DNA of 64,000 nt from Nocardioides albertanoniae (GCF_006716315.1 NZ_VFOV01000001.1:2248501-2312500), one strand, 5' to 3'; positions 27,346 through 37,347 are shown, numbered from the stretch's first letter. Made by a program: numbers and translations. The notes: generated by a model from the sequence alone, not told the origin.

Positions 27346-28845
27346 ATGACCTTTCACCTCGTACGTCCCCTGGCAGCTGTCGCGATCGCGGTGATGATCG
27401 CGAGCCTCAGTGCGCCCGCCGCGACCGCGGCAGCTCTCCCAGAACGATCCGACCGGCCGCCGACGCCACACCTCGACTGGACTCCGTGTCCGGACGCGCC
27501 CGACGCCGACTGCGCCACGCTGGAGGTGCCGGTCGACTGGTCTCAGCCGAAGGGGGAGACCTTCGAGCTCGCCGTGGCGAGACACCGGGCGACCGATCCA
27601 GACGCCCGGGTGGGGGCGATGGTCTTCGGCCCGGGCGGCCCCGGCGACTCGGGCGTCGAGCGGATCACGACCGGGATCGACCGGTTCAGCGAGCGGTTGC
27701 AGGCGCGCTTCGACATCGTCAGCTTCGACCCGCGCGGTGTCGGCGCGAGCAGCCCGCTGCGATGCTCGGCCGACCTGGTCGCCCAGATGCCTCCCGTCGT
27801 GATGCGCGACGAGACCGCCTTCGAGTCGATGAGGACCTTCGCCGGTCGCCTCCGCGCCGACTGCCGCGAGCACACCGGCCCGGTCTATGAACACATGAGC
27901 ACCCTCGACACCGTGCGCGACCTCGAGGCGCTGCGCCGAGCGCTCGGCGAGCCCCGGCTGACGTTCCACGGGTCGTCCTACGGCACCCTGCTCGGACAGC
28001 AGTACGCCGCGGCCCACCCCCATCGCGTCCGGGCGATGGTGCTCGAGAGCGTCAACGACCACAGCCTCGGCGCGCGCCGGTTCCTCGACGGCTCCGCACG
28101 GGCCGCCCAGGACACGTTCGACGAGTTCGTGACCTGGTGCCATCGCGATCAGGAGTGTCCGCTGCGCGACAGCGACGTCAACGCTCTGCTCCGCGACCTG
28201 GTGCAGCGCGCGGAGCGCGGTGAGCTGAGCGACCCCGACGACCCGCACCGAGCCCTGACTCCTTATGACCTGACCTTCACCGAGGTCCAGCGCCGGCTCT
28301 ACGATCCCGAGCGCCGACCCGAGCTCGCCGCACGCCTCGCCGCGCTGGCGGCCGCGCCCGAGCCGACCGCCGGCACGGGGGAGCGCGCGGGCCAAGGCGG
28401 CGCGGGCGAGGGCAGCGCGGGTGCGGTGATCCCGCTCCCGATCCCGATCTTCTGCAACGACTGGGAGATGCAGCCGTCGAGCTACGCCGACTACGAGCGC
28501 ACCCTGGAGCGGATGCGAGACCGCGCCCCCGACCTGCCCTACCCCGGCGCTCTGATCGCTCCGGCGCTCTGCCTCGGCGCGCCGCCCGCGGCCAACCCCC
28601 AGCGTCCGATCGACGTCGCTCCGGGGGCGCCGATCCTGCTGGTCAACTCCCGTCACGACCCGGCGACGCCCCACGCCTGGGCACAGAGCCTCGAGCGGAA
28701 GCTACGCGGCCGCGGCGTGCTGCTCACCTACGAGGGCTCCGGCCACGGCGCCTACACCAGCAGCCCCTGCGTGGAGCGCATCGTCGACGCCTACCTCATC
28801 GACGGCGAGGTGCCGCCCCGCAACGCCTCGTGCCCCACCACCTGA
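27346..28845 (+). CDS. Secreted alpha/beta-hydrolase peptidase (tripeptidyl aminopeptidase type)
   Basis: This protein of about 499 residues has a Sec signal (LAAVAIAVMIASLSAPAATAA) and is exported. The fold is the proline-iminopeptidase/SlpD-like alpha/beta hydrolase. HLDWTPCPD opens the mature part, and DCATLEVPVDWSQPKG and GGPGDSGV (oxyanion region) are conserved. The nucleophile is predicted as Ser211 in GSSYGT, the acid as Asp438 in NSRHDPATP and the base as His467 in GSGHGAYT, within the TAP-like C-terminal domain. The start is uncertain: ATG 27346 is preferred (AGGA about 8 nt upstream), with 27337 nine bases earlier. Family members release tripeptides from protein N-termini outside the cell. 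A repeat element follows the stop by 2 bp. Confidence 0.85.
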   Translation: MTFHLVRPLAAVAIAVMIASLSAPAATAAALPERSDRPPTPHLDWTPCPDAPDADCATLEVPVDWSQPKGETFELAVARHRATDPDARVGAMVFGPGGPGDSGVERITTGIDRFSERLQARFDIVSFDPRGVGASSPLRCSADLVAQMPPVVMRDETAFESMRTFAGRLRADCREHTGPVYEHMSTLDTVRDLEALRRALGEPRLTFHGSSYGTLLGQQYAAAHPHRVRAMVLESVNDHSLGARRFLDGSARAAQDTFDEFVTWCHRDQECPLRDSDVNALLRDLVQRAERGELSDPDDPHRALTPYDLTFTEVQRRLYDPERRPELAARLAALAAAPEPTAGTGERAGQGGAGEGSAGAVIPLPIPIFCNDWEMQPSSYADYERTLERMRDRAPDLPYPGALIAPALCLGAPPAANPQRPIDVAPGAPILLVNSRHDPATPHAWAQSLERKLRGRGVLLTYEGSGHGAYTSSPCVERIVDAYLIDGEVPPRNASCPTT

Positions 28846-28847
28846 AC

Positions 28848-28970
28848 CGAGTCGGCTCGTCCTGACCCCAAACCACGCCGAGTCGGCTCGTTATAACGAG
28901 CCGACTCGGCGTACAAAACGGTCAGGACGAGCCGACTCGAGCTCGATCCGTGTCAGGAAGAGCCGGGTCG
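28848..28970. repeat. Symmetric A-B-A' intergenic repeat, copy 1 (convergent junction)
   Basis: Unit A CGAGTCGGCTCGTCCTGACC (28848-28867) and its exact inverse complement A' (28920-28939) flank a 38-bp perfect palindrome B (28875-28912, centred on TTATAA). Spacers of 7 bp separate B from A and A'. A degenerate extra A'-like unit follows at 28952-28970. It fills the gap between the peptidase gene and the convergent DUF349 gene and could terminate transcription from both sides. Two further copies occur at 46441-46532 and 56508-56599. Confidence 0.85.
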
Positions 28971-28978
28971 GCGCGGGG

Positions 28979-30217
28979 TCAGCTGAAGTCGTCGGAGGCG
29001 CGCTTGGCCATGTCGAGGAACTGGCGGCGCGAGTCGAGGTTCTCCTCGAGGCTCTTGACCTTGCGGTCGTCGCCGGCGGCACGGGCCTTGTCGAGGTCCT
29101 TCTCGACCTGGGCGATGGCCTCTTCGAGCTTGGCGATCATGTCGTCGGCACGGGCCGACTTCTCCGGGTCGGACTTGCGCCACTGGTCGTCCTCGGCCGC
29201 CTTGATGGCCTGCTCGACCTTGCGCATCGCGCCCTCGAGCTCCTTGATCCGGTCACGGGGCACCTTGCCGGCCTCGTCCCAGCGCTCGGCGATCGCGCGG
29301 AAGGAGCGCTTGATCCCGTCGAGGTCGTCGCCCTTCTCCACCAGCGGAAGCAGCTCCTGCGCCTCGACGAGCAGCCCCTCCTTGACCACGGCGTTCTCCG
29401 CGAACTCCGCGTCCATGGCGGCGTTGGCGGCGTCGCGGGCACCGAAGAAGACGTCCTGCGCCGCGCGGAACTGCTTCCAGAGCTTGTCGTCGACATCCTT
29501 GGGAGCCGGTCCGGCGGCCTTCCAGTCGCGCATCAGGTCGCGGTAGCGCCCAGCGGTCGGGCCCCACTCGGTCGAGCCGGAGAGCTGCTCGGCCTCGACG
29601 ATGATGCGCTCCTTGATGACCTTGGCGTCGTCACGGCGGGCGTTGAGCTCGGCGAAGTGAGCCTTGCGGCGTCGCGTGTAGGCCGTGCGGGCCGTCGAGA
29701 AGCGCCGCCACAGCGCGTCGTCGGAGGCGCGGTCGATGCGGGGGAGCGCCTTCCACTGGTCGAGCAGCTCGCGGAGCCGGTTGGCGCCGTTGCGCCAGTC
29801 GTTGCTCTGCGCCAGCTTCTCGGCCTCGCCGACGAGCGCCTCCTTGGCGACCTTCGCCTCGGCCGCCTTGGCCGCGCGCTCGACCTTGCGGGCCTCGCGC
29901 TGGGTGGCGATGACGGGCGCGAGCGCGTCCAGGCGTGCCACCAGCGACCCGAGGTCGCCGACGGCGTTGGCCCCGGTGACCTTCTCCGAGACGGTCTTGA
30001 CCGCCGCGGTCGCCTCGTCCGGCGACGTCTTGCCCGCATGCACACGTCGCTCGAGCTGCTCGACCTCGAAGGCGAGCTGGTCGAAACGGTTGGTGAAGAA
30101 CGCGAGAGCCTCCTCCGGCGTACCTTCGGGGTACTGCCCCACAGAGCGTTCCCCGTCAGCGGTCTTCACGTAGACCGTTCCGTCGTCCTCGACCCGACCC
30201 CACTGCTCGCTGGTCAC
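28979..30217 (-). CDS. DUF349-domain coiled-coil protein
   Basis: This 412-residue cytoplasmic protein opens MTSEQWGRVEDDGTVYVKTADGERSVGQYPEG. It then carries several repeats of the DUF349 type, Trp-centred helical units of about 70 residues (for example SNDWRNGANRLRELLDQWKALPRIDRASDDALWRRF and GSTEWGPTAGRYRDLMRDWKAAGPAP). It ends in a long charged helix likely to form a coiled coil. GTG 30217 is chosen; it gives the conserved N-terminus, and upstream codons are unlike the family. Function is unknown. It is divergent from the MBL-fold gene and convergent with the peptidase across the A-B-A' repeat. Confidence 0.85.
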   Translation of the reverse strand: MTSEQWGRVEDDGTVYVKTADGERSVGQYPEGTPEEALAFFTNRFDQLAFEVEQLERRVHAGKTSPDEATAAVKTVSEKVTGANAVGDLGSLVARLDALAPVIATQREARKVERAAKAAEAKVAKEALVGEAEKLAQSNDWRNGANRLRELLDQWKALPRIDRASDDALWRRFSTARTAYTRRRKAHFAELNARRDDAKVIKERIIVEAEQLSGSTEWGPTAGRYRDLMRDWKAAGPAPKDVDDKLWKQFRAAQDVFFGARDAANAAMDAEFAENAVVKEGLLVEAQELLPLVEKGDDLDGIKRSFRAIAERWDEAGKVPRDRIKELEGAMRKVEQAIKAAEDDQWRKSDPEKSARADDMIAKLEEAIAQVEKDLDKARAAGDDRKVKSLEENLDSRRQFLDMAKRASDDFS

Positions 30218-30392
30218 AATGTCCCTACTCTTCGGTTGAGGCGCTAGCCTCTTATGAAATCTCCCCCGCCGGAGGTCGCGATCGCTCGCGGTCCCGGTCG
30301 GCTCAAACTGCAGGTCCCGATGTGTCCCGGCACACCTCGGGGTGCCCATCGTAGTCAGAGACCACGATGCGGCGCTGCACAGTCCCGCTGGA

Positions 30393-30405
30393 TAGGGTGT
30401 TTCTT
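30393..30405 (+). promoter_or_regulatory. Leaderless-type -10 (TAGGGT) for the MBL-fold hydrolase gene
   Basis: TAGGGT (30393-30398) is followed by 7 nt and the GTG start at 30406. It supports that start over the upstream in-frame ATG at 30367. Confidence 0.5.
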
Positions 30406-31098
30406 GTGTTGATCGCCGCCTTTCCCGCCGGGCCTTGGGGCACCAACTGCTACGTGGCCGCCACCGGTCCGGGCACCGAGTGTGTCGTGATCGACCCCGG
30501 CAAGGATGCCGCCTCGGGTGTCGCGGAGATCGTCCGCGAGCAGCGCCTCAAGCCCGTCGCCGTCCTCCTCACCCATGGCCACGTCGACCACATGTGGTCC
30601 GTGACCCCGGTCTCGAAGACGTACGACGCCACCGCCTGGATCCACCCGAGCGACCGTCATCTCCTGGCAGACCCGTTGGCGGGCATCTCGCCGGAGTCGG
30701 CGCAGATGCTGCTGGGCATGCCGCCGGGCACCTACGACTTCGTGGAGCCCGACGACGTCCGCGAGCTGAGCGACGAGGCGAGCATCGACCTGGCCGGCAT
30801 GAGCTTCCGCATCGACCATGCGCCCGGGCATACCGAGGGATCGGTCACCTTCCGCACCCCCTATCCCGACCACGCCGAGGTCAGCGACGTGCTGTTCTCC
30901 GGCGACCTGCTCTTCGCGGGCAGTATCGGGCGTACGGACCTTCCCGGCGGTGACCACGCCACGATGCTGCAGTCCCTGACCACCAAGGTGCTGCCTCTCG
31001 CCGACGACATCGTGGTGCTCCCCGGCCATGGCGAGCAGACCTCGATCGGGCGCGAGCGCGCCACCAACCCGTTTCTTCAGGACCTGATCACCACATGA
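30406..31098 (+). CDS. Metallo-beta-lactamase-fold hydrolase (glyoxalase II-like)
   Basis: This 230-residue metal hydrolase opens MLIAAFPAGPWGTNCYVAA. The metal-binding motif is LTHGHVDHMW (HxHxDH); further ligands are in DHAPGHTEGS, FSGDLLF and LPGHGEQT. Members act as hydroxyacylglutathione/thioester hydrolases or related enzymes; the true substrate is unknown. GTG 30406 is preferred because the conserved N-terminus begins here. Its stop overlaps the hisS ATG, so the two are co-translated; this MBL-hisS-aspS arrangement is common in actinobacteria and may reflect shared expression rather than shared function. Confidence 0.88.
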   Translation: MLIAAFPAGPWGTNCYVAATGPGTECVVIDPGKDAASGVAEIVREQRLKPVAVLLTHGHVDHMWSVTPVSKTYDATAWIHPSDRHLLADPLAGISPESAQMLLGMPPGTYDFVEPDDVRELSDEASIDLAGMSFRIDHAPGHTEGSVTFRTPYPDHAEVSDVLFSGDLLFAGSIGRTDLPGGDHATMLQSLTTKVLPLADDIVVLPGHGEQTSIGRERATNPFLQDLITT

Positions 31099-32456
31099 CC
31101 AAACCAACCCCGCTCTCCGGCTTCCCGGAGTTCCTGCCGAGCCAGCGCGTCGTCGAGCGCGAGGTCATCGCGACCCTGAGCCGCACCTTCGAGCTGCACG
31201 GCTTCGGCAACATCGAGACCCGCGCCGTCGAGCCGATGGACCAGCTGCTGCGCAAGGGCGACACCTCCAAGGAGGTCTACGTCCTGCGCCGTCTCCAGGA
31301 GGAGGCGGACCGAGACAAGGGCATGGGTCTCCACTTCGACCTGACGGTCCCGTTCGCCCGCTACGTGCTCGAGAACGCCGGCAAGCTGGAGTTCCCCTTC
31401 CGCCGCTTCCAGATCCAGAAGGTCTGGCGCGGCGAGCGGCCGCAGGAGGGTCGCTTCCGCGAGTTCGCGCAGGCCGACATCGACATCGTCGGCCGCGACA
31501 CCCTGCCGTTCCACCACGACGTCGAGGTCGCGTGGGTCATGCTCGAGGCGCTCGGCAACCTGACCTTCCTCCCCGGCTTCACCCTCCAGGTCAACAACCG
31601 CAAGCTGATCCAGGGCTTCTACGCCGGCCTCGGCGCGCCCGACGTCGAGGAGACCATGCGGCTCATCGACAAGCTCGACAAGATGCCGGCCGAGCAGGTC
31701 GGCAAGCTGCTGGTGACCGAGGCGGGCCTGAGCGAGGAGCAGGCCGCCAAGTGCCTCGAGCTCGCCACGATCACCGCCACCGACGACTCCTTCGTCGACA
31801 AGGTCCGTGCCCTGGGCGTCGAGAGCGAGCTGCTCGACGAGGGTCTGACCGAGCTGGCCACGCTGATCAACGCCACCGCACCGTTGAACACCGAGCGCGT
31901 ACGCGTCGTGGCCGACCTGAGCATCGCCCGGGGTCTCGACTACTACACCGGCACCGTCTTCGAGACCCGTCTCGACGGCTACCAGTCCCTGGGCAGCATC
32001 TGCTCGGGCGGGCGCTACGACTCCCTGGCCAGCGACGGCAAGACCACCTATCCGGGGGTCGGCATCTCCCTGGGCATCAGCCGGGTCCTGGTCCCGCTGA
32101 TCTCCAAGGGCCTGCTCGACGGCGACCGCACCGTCCCGAGCACGGTCCTGGTCGCGGTCAGCGACGAGGAGTCCCGGGGGAGGGCCGATGAGGCCGCTCA
32201 GCAGCTGCGCGCGCACAATGTCGCCTGCGAGGTCTCGCCCAACGCCGCCAAGTTCGGCAAGCAGATCCGTTTCGCGGAGCGCCGCGGCATCCCGTACGTC
32301 TTGTTCGCCACTTCCCAGGAAGACGGCGGAGGCGGCTACGAGATCAAGGACATCCGCACCGGCGATCAGGTGCCGGTCGACCCGGCGACCTGGACGCCGG
32401 CCGATGAAGACATGAAGCCACGAGTTGTGGTCTCGACCAACGAGGAGAAGAAGTGA
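31095..32456 (+). CDS. hisS: Histidyl-tRNA synthetase
   Basis: This 453-residue class II synthetase charges tRNA-His. Class II motif 2 is [32 protein letters not shown]. The histidine-specific loop is [13 protein letters not shown], and motif 3 is the GGRYDSLAS...[11 protein letters not shown] region. A C-terminal anticodon-binding domain ([23 protein letters not shown]) follows. The N-terminus [17 protein letters not shown] is of the divergent actinobacterial type. It overlaps the MBL gene by 4 bp and aspS by 4 bp. Confidence 0.96.
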   Translation: MTKPTPLSGFPEFLPSQRVVEREVIATLSRTFELHGFGNIETRAVEPMDQLLRKGDTSKEVYVLRRLQEEADRDKGMGLHFDLTVPFARYVLENAGKLEFPFRRFQIQKVWRGERPQEGRFREFAQADIDIVGRDTLPFHHDVEVAWVMLEALGNLTFLPGFTLQVNNRKLIQGFYAGLGAPDVEETMRLIDKLDKMPAEQVGKLLVTEAGLSEEQAAKCLELATITATDDSFVDKVRALGVESELLDEGLTELATLINATAPLNTERVRVVADLSIARGLDYYTGTVFETRLDGYQSLGSICSGGRYDSLASDGKTTYPGVGISLGISRVLVPLISKGLLDGDRTVPSTVLVAVSDEESRGRADEAAQQLRAHNVACEVSPNAAKFGKQIRFAERRGIPYVLFATSQEDGGGGYEIKDIRTGDQVPVDPATWTPADEDMKPRVVVSTNEEKK

Positions 32457-34243
32457 CCCGCACCCCCAGTCTGAGGACGCACAGTGCCGGCACCCTGCGT
32501 GCCGAGCACGTCGGCCAGACCGTGACCCTTGCCGGCTGGGTCGGCCGGCGTCGCGATCACGGCGGGGTCGCCTTCCTCGACCTCCGCGAGGCCAGCGGGG
32601 TCGTCCAGGTGGTCGTCCGCGACGAGGAGATCGCCCACCAGCTCCGCAACGAGTTCTGCATCAAGGTCACCGGCGAGGTCGTCGCGCGCACCGAGGAGAA
32701 CGTCAACCCCAACCTCGCCACCGGCGAGATCGAGGTCGTCGCCCAGGACCTCGAGGTCCTCTCCGCCGCCGCAGCGCTCCCGTTCCCCATCGACGATCAC
32801 GTCGAGGTCGGCGAGGACGTACGTTTCAAGCACCGTTACCTCGACCTGCGCCGCACCGCGCCCGGCAACGCGATCCGGCTGCGTTCCAAGGTCAACCAGG
32901 CGGTCCGCGAGGTGCTCCACGAGCGCGACTTCGTCGAGATCGAGACCCCGACCCTGACCCGGTCGACCCCGGAGGGCGCGCGCGACTTTCTGGTGCCCGC
33001 GCGTCTCAACCCGGGCTCCTGGTACGCCCTCCCGCAGTCGCCGCAGCTGTTCAAGCAGCTGCTCATGGTCGGCGGCATGGAGCGCTACTTCCAGATCGCG
33101 CGCTGCTACCGCGACGAGGACTTCCGCGCCGACCGCCAGCCCGAGTTCACCCAGCTCGACGTCGAGATGAGCTTCGTCGACCAGGAGGACGTCATCGAGC
33201 TCGGCGAGAAGGTCGTCGCCGCGATGTGGAAGCTGATCGGTGTCGACGTACCGCTGCCGCTGCCGCGGATGACCTTCGCCGACGCGATGGCGAAGTACGG
33301 CTCCGACAAGCCCGACCTGCGCTTCGGCCTCGAGCTGACCGAGTGCACCGACTACTTCAAGGACACCACCTTCCGGGTCTTCCAGGCGCCCTACGTCGGT
33401 GCCGTGGTGATGCCGGGCGGCGCCAGCCAGCCGCGCCGTCAGCTCGACGCCTGGCAGGACTGGGCCAAGCAGCGCGGCGCCAAGGGTCTCGCCTACGTCC
33501 TCGTCCAGGAGGACGGGAGCCTGACCGGCCCGGTCGCGAAGAACCTCTCCGAGACCGAGGCGGGCGGCCTGGCCGCCCACGTCGGTGCCAACCCGGGCGA
33601 CTGCATCTTCTTCGCCGCCGGCACCGCCAAGTCGGGTCGCGGTCTCCTCGGCGCGGCCCGTCTGGAGATCGGCAAGCGCGTCGGCCTGATCGACGAGAGC
33701 GCGTGGAGCTTCCTATGGGTCGTCGACGCGCCGCTGCTCGAGGCCGCCTCCGACGCCGTCGAGTCCGGTGACGTCGCGGTCGGTGCGGGGGAGTGGACCG
33801 CGGTCCACCACGCCTTCACCTTGCCCCAGGACGTCGAAGGTTTCGACAAGGACCCGGGCAACGCCCTGGCCTGGGCCTACGACATCGTCTGCAACGGCAA
33901 CGAGATCGGTGGCGGCTCGATCCGTATCCACCGCGAAGACGTCCAGAAGCGCGTCTTCGAGCTGATGGGCATCGGCGAGGAGGAGGCCGAGGAGAAGTTC
34001 GGCTTCCTGCTCGAGGCGTTCAAGTACGGCGCGCCCCCTCACGGCGGTTTCGCCATGGGCATGGACCGGATCGTCGCGCTGCTGGCCGGCACCGACTCGA
34101 TCCGCGACGTGATCGCTTTCCCGAAGACGGGCGCGGGCTACGACCCGCTCACCGCCGCCCCCGCGCCGATCACTCCCGCGCAGCGCAAGGAGGCCGGCGT
34201 CGACGCGAAGCCGGTGGCCAAGAAGGACGAAACCGCCGGCTGA
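32453..34243 (+). CDS. aspS: Aspartyl-tRNA synthetase (bacterial type)
   Basis: This 596-residue class IIb synthetase has an N-terminal OB anticodon domain ([32 protein letters not shown]). The catalytic core includes [30 protein letters not shown] and the motif 2 region [32 protein letters not shown] bacterial GAD insertion follows, and motif 3 is [14 protein letters not shown]. The length matches the bacterial form. The start is GTG 32453 overlapping the hisS stop. A 15-bp-stem hairpin lies 23 bp after the stop and closes the operon. Whether it charges only tRNA-Asp or also tRNA-Asn cannot be read here. Confidence 0.96.
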   Translation: MTRTPSLRTHSAGTLRAEHVGQTVTLAGWVGRRRDHGGVAFLDLREASGVVQVVVRDEEIAHQLRNEFCIKVTGEVVARTEENVNPNLATGEIEVVAQDLEVLSAAAALPFPIDDHVEVGEDVRFKHRYLDLRRTAPGNAIRLRSKVNQAVREVLHERDFVEIETPTLTRSTPEGARDFLVPARLNPGSWYALPQSPQLFKQLLMVGGMERYFQIARCYRDEDFRADRQPEFTQLDVEMSFVDQEDVIELGEKVVAAMWKLIGVDVPLPLPRMTFADAMAKYGSDKPDLRFGLELTECTDYFKDTTFRVFQAPYVGAVVMPGGASQPRRQLDAWQDWAKQRGAKGLAYVLVQEDGSLTGPVAKNLSETEAGGLAAHVGANPGDCIFFAAGTAKSGRGLLGAARLEIGKRVGLIDESAWSFLWVVDAPLLEAASDAVESGDVAVGAGEWTAVHHAFTLPQDVEGFDKDPGNALAWAYDIVCNGNEIGGGSIRIHREDVQKRVFELMGIGEEEAEEKFGFLLEAFKYGAPPHGGFAMGMDRIVALLAGTDSIRDVIAFPKTGAGYDPLTAAPAPITPAQRKEAGVDAKPVAKKDETAG

Positions 34244-34265
34244 ACCGGCTCCAGCACTATCCAGC

Positions 34266-34303
34266 AGAGTCTCCGGGACCCGTACGTCGGTCCCGGAGAC
34301 TCT
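34266..34303 (+). terminator. Strong hairpin terminator after aspS
   Basis: AGAGTCTCCGGGACC (34266-34280) and its exact inverse complement (34289-34303) form a 15-bp stem with an 8-nt loop CGTACGTC. Only two T follow, as is common in actinobacterial terminators. Confidence 0.8.
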
Positions 34304-34487
34304 TGCGTCCAGCCCGAAATCGCGAGAATCCCTTCGGACCTGCCATATCACTTGTTGAAATCGGATCGTTACCGCTCCGGGACCCAACACGAGTGAGGGA
34401 TCACATAGAGTTCCATCCGTCGACCTCGTGGGTCGGACGCTGCCGTGCGACGGCGGCACCCACTAATGACGACTAGACAGAGGAACC

Positions 34488-35501
34488 ATGAGCGAATCGT
34501 CCACCGTGTTCGAAGGTGAAGAACTCTCGGGTGGGTCGACACCTTCTACTTCGCCCGGAGAGGCGAAGGCGATCGCCGGCAAGTCGCCGTTCAGGCTGGC
34601 GATGATGCGGCTTCGCAAGGACAAGCTGACGATGGCGTCGTTGATCGTGGTCGTGCTGGTGGTCCTGGCCGCCGTGGCCGCCCCCGTCCTGGTCAAGATG
34701 GGTGTGCTCGACCCGTTCAAGTTCCACCAGGACCTGCTAGACGCGAACGCGCTCCCGGTCGGCGGCTGGAGCGGCGCGAGCGGCGACCACCTGTTGGGCG
34801 TCGAGCCCGGCACCGGCCGCGACGCGATGTCGCGGTTCTGGTACGGCATCACGTTCTCGCTGATCATCGCCCTGGTCGCCGCGACGCTGTCGGTGATCAT
34901 CGGTGCCGTGATCGGCATCATCGCCGGATTCAGCGGCGGCTGGGTCGACGCGATCCTCAGCCGCATCACCGACCTCACCCTCTCCTTCCCCTCGACCCTG
35001 ATGCTCCTCGCGCTCTCCTCGCTCGGCCTCAAGCTCGTCCAGCAGGTGACCGGTCTTCCCAACGGACCGCTGGCGCAAGGGATCTACTGCACCGTGGTGC
35101 TGGCCATCTTCGGTTGGACCAGCACGGCCCGAGTGGTGCGAGGCCAGGTGCTCTCCATCAAGCAGCGCGAGTTCGTCGAGGCCGCGGTCGTGCTCGGCGC
35201 CTCCAGGTCGCGGATCTACTTCAAGGAGATCCTGCCGAACCTGTGGGCACCGCTGCTGGTGCTGGTGACCCTGATGATGCCGGCCTACATCTCTGCCGAA
35301 GCGGCGCTGAGCTACCTCCAGGTCAGCGTCAAGCCGCCCACCCCGACTCTGGGCAACGTGCTCTACGACTCCCTGAAGTACGCGCAGACGGACCCGTTCT
35401 ACTTCTTCATGCCCGCCATCTTGATCGCGACGATCGTGATCTCGTTCAACCTTCTCGGGGACGGATTGCGGGACGCCCTTGATCCTAAGGGCGACAGGTG
35501 A
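34488..35501 (+). CDS. oppC: Oligopeptide/dipeptide ABC transporter permease C, locus 1
   Basis: This 337-residue inner-membrane permease has a Ser/Glu-rich cytoplasmic head and a first helix MASLIVVVLVVLAAVAAPVLV. The GVEPGTGRDAMSRFWYGITFSLIIALVAATLSVIIGAVIGIIAGF segment of OppC/DppC proteins follows. The EAA loop is EFVEAAVVLGASRSRIYFKEILPNL and the end is GDGLRDALDPK. The ATG 34488 has AGAGGAA upstream. It is the first gene of the locus, an unusual position: typical opp operons start with the binding protein. Two hairpins separate it from oppA. Confidence 0.9.
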   Translation: MSESSTVFEGEELSGGSTPSTSPGEAKAIAGKSPFRLAMMRLRKDKLTMASLIVVVLVVLAAVAAPVLVKMGVLDPFKFHQDLLDANALPVGGWSGASGDHLLGVEPGTGRDAMSRFWYGITFSLIIALVAATLSVIIGAVIGIIAGFSGGWVDAILSRITDLTLSFPSTLMLLALSSLGLKLVQQVTGLPNGPLAQGIYCTVVLAIFGWTSTARVVRGQVLSIKQREFVEAAVVLGASRSRIYFKEILPNLWAPLLVLVTLMMPAYISAEAALSYLQVSVKPPTPTLGNVLYDSLKYAQTDPFYFFMPAILIATIVISFNLLGDGLRDALDPKGDR

Positions 35502-35526
35502 GCCTCGGGGCTCCGTAACAGAGATC

Positions 35527-35571
35527 GGTGCCCCGCCAGGGGGCACCGCTCACCGCCAGAAGTTGGCGGTG
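35527..35571 (+). other. Two tandem hairpins between oppC1 and oppA1
   Basis: Stem 1 pairs GGTGCCCC (35527-35534) with GGGGCACC (35540-35547). Stem 2 pairs CACCGCCA (35551-35558) with TGGCGGTG (35564-35571). They lie 20 nt before the oppA1 ATG and its AAGGAG site. They could stabilise a processed oppA message or partly terminate the oppC transcript, so that binding protein and permease levels differ. Confidence 0.6.
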
Positions 35572-35591
35572 ACAACACCAAGGAGAAAGAA

Positions 35592-37295
35592 ATGCTCAAC
35601 AAGCGAGCGAAGCTCGTCGCGGTTTCGGCCGTGGGCGCGCTGGGCCTCTCGCTGGGCCTCGCTGCCTGTGGCGGCGGGGACGGCGGTGGGTCGAGCAGCA
35701 AGGGCTTGGTCATCTCGTACGAAGACCCGATCGATCACCTGGACCCGCAGCGGATCTACGTCGGGGCGGTCATCGCGAACACGACCCGACTGGTCTACCG
35801 CCAGCTGGTCGCCTACCCGAGCTCGACCGACCCCAAGGTCTCGGGCACGCCGGTCCCTGACCTGGCGACCGACACCGGCACCAAGAGCGACGGCGGCAAG
35901 AAGTGGTCGTTCACCATCAAGGACGGCGTGAAGTGGGAGGACGGCTCCGACATCACCTGTGAGGACTTCGCCTACGGCGCTTCCCGCAACTTCGCCGCTG
36001 ACACCCTCACCGGTGGTCCCGGCTTCTACCTGACCCAGAAGCTCGCCGTCGACGGTGAGTACCCCGGTCCCTACACCGCGACGCCGGAGCAGCAGGCCGC
36101 CTTCGACAAGGCGATCACCTGCGACGGCAACACCATCACCTACAACTTCAAGTCGCCGTGGCCGGACTTCCCGCTCGCGATCGCCTCGCTGCACATGATG
36201 GACCCCTACAAGAAGTCCTTCGACAAGGGCGAGAAGAACGACGACAAGATCTTCTCCAACGGTCCGTACAAGGTGAAGGAGTGGAACGCCCAGAAGGGCG
36301 GCACCCTGGTCCGTAACGACGAGTACGACCCGGAGACCGACGACAAGAAGGTGCGCGAGGCGCTCCCGGAGACGTACGAGTTCAAGTACGGCGAGAAGGC
36401 CTCGACCCAGTACGAGAAGCTCTTCGCCGACAGCCCTGACTCGCAGTACACGATCCCTGGCCAGAGCCGGGTGCCACCGGAGTTCTACCCGCGTCTGTCG
36501 GAGGCCGGTGTCAAGGACCGCTACACCCAGGTGAAGTCGCCCTACGTCGACTACCTGGTGCCCAACCAGAACCAGATGAAGGACCCGAAGGTCCGTAAGG
36601 CTCTGGCCATGGCGACCAACGTAGAGTCCTGGATCGCCGCCGGTGGTGGCGAGAAGGCCTACATCCCGGCCGACTCGATCGTGAACCCGGCTGTCGGTGG
36701 CTACGTGCCCAACCCGGCCTACAAGGACCGCAACCTCAAGGGCGACCCGGCTGCTGCCAAGAAGCTGCTCGCCGAGGCAGGTGCCAAGACGCCGTACCCG
36801 ATCACCTTCTCCTACCCGCAGAGCGACACCGCTGACAAGCAGGCCGCCGCGCTGGTGGAGGGCTGGGAGGCCGCCGGCTTCAAGGTCACCCTCGACCCGC
36901 TGGGTGAGGTCTACTACTCCAACATCCAGAAGCCGTCCAACAAGGCTGACGTGATGTGGGGCGGTTGGGGTGCTGACTGGCCCTCGGCCATGACGGTCAC
37001 GGCCGCGCTGTTCGACTCGCGTCAGATCGAGAAGAACACCAACGGTCAGAACTACGGCAACTACAGCAACCCCGAGGTCGACAAGCTGTTCGACCAGGCT
37101 GGTTCGTCGGCCACGATCGAGGAGCAGAACAAGTTCCTCCAGCAGGCCGACGCCAAGCTGGGCGAGGACGTTGCCTACATCCCGCTGGAGATCTCGGTCT
37201 TCAACTGGGTGGTCGGCTCGAAGGTGAAGAACTTCACCACCTCCGAGGCTTCCAGCTCCTTCGCGGAGCTCGGCAGCATCGATGTCGAGGACTGA
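35592..37295 (+). CDS. oppA: Oligopeptide ABC transporter substrate-binding lipoprotein, locus 1
   Basis: This 567-residue family-5 solute-binding protein has the lipobox LAAC with Cys26 and a Gly/Ser linker. Typical motifs are PVPDLATDTGTKSDGGKKWSFTIKDGVKWEDGSDITCEDFAYG and RKALAMATNVESW, with MWGGWGADWPSAMTV near the ligand pocket. AAGGAG precedes ATG 35592. It captures peptides (or other family-5 ligands) and delivers them to OppB/OppC. It differs substantially from the locus 2 paralogue, so ligands may differ. A 14-bp hairpin follows 52 bp after its stop. Confidence 0.92.
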   Translation: MLNKRAKLVAVSAVGALGLSLGLAACGGGDGGGSSSKGLVISYEDPIDHLDPQRIYVGAVIANTTRLVYRQLVAYPSSTDPKVSGTPVPDLATDTGTKSDGGKKWSFTIKDGVKWEDGSDITCEDFAYGASRNFAADTLTGGPGFYLTQKLAVDGEYPGPYTATPEQQAAFDKAITCDGNTITYNFKSPWPDFPLAIASLHMMDPYKKSFDKGEKNDDKIFSNGPYKVKEWNAQKGGTLVRNDEYDPETDDKKVREALPETYEFKYGEKASTQYEKLFADSPDSQYTIPGQSRVPPEFYPRLSEAGVKDRYTQVKSPYVDYLVPNQNQMKDPKVRKALAMATNVESWIAAGGGEKAYIPADSIVNPAVGGYVPNPAYKDRNLKGDPAAAKKLLAEAGAKTPYPITFSYPQSDTADKQAAALVEGWEAAGFKVTLDPLGEVYYSNIQKPSNKADVMWGGWGADWPSAMTVTAALFDSRQIEKNTNGQNYGNYSNPEVDKLFDQAGSSATIEEQNKFLQQADAKLGEDVAYIPLEISVFNWVVGSKVKNFTTSEASSSFAELGSIDVED

Positions 37296-37347
37296 GCCAC
37301 TCAGTTCCGCATGACACTGCTGGGTTCGGCTCGGGCCGATCCAGCGT

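Noticed and set aside
35527..35571. Riboswitch upstream of oppA1
   Set aside because: Two simple separate stems without the multi-helix junction or conserved loops of any riboswitch class I know.
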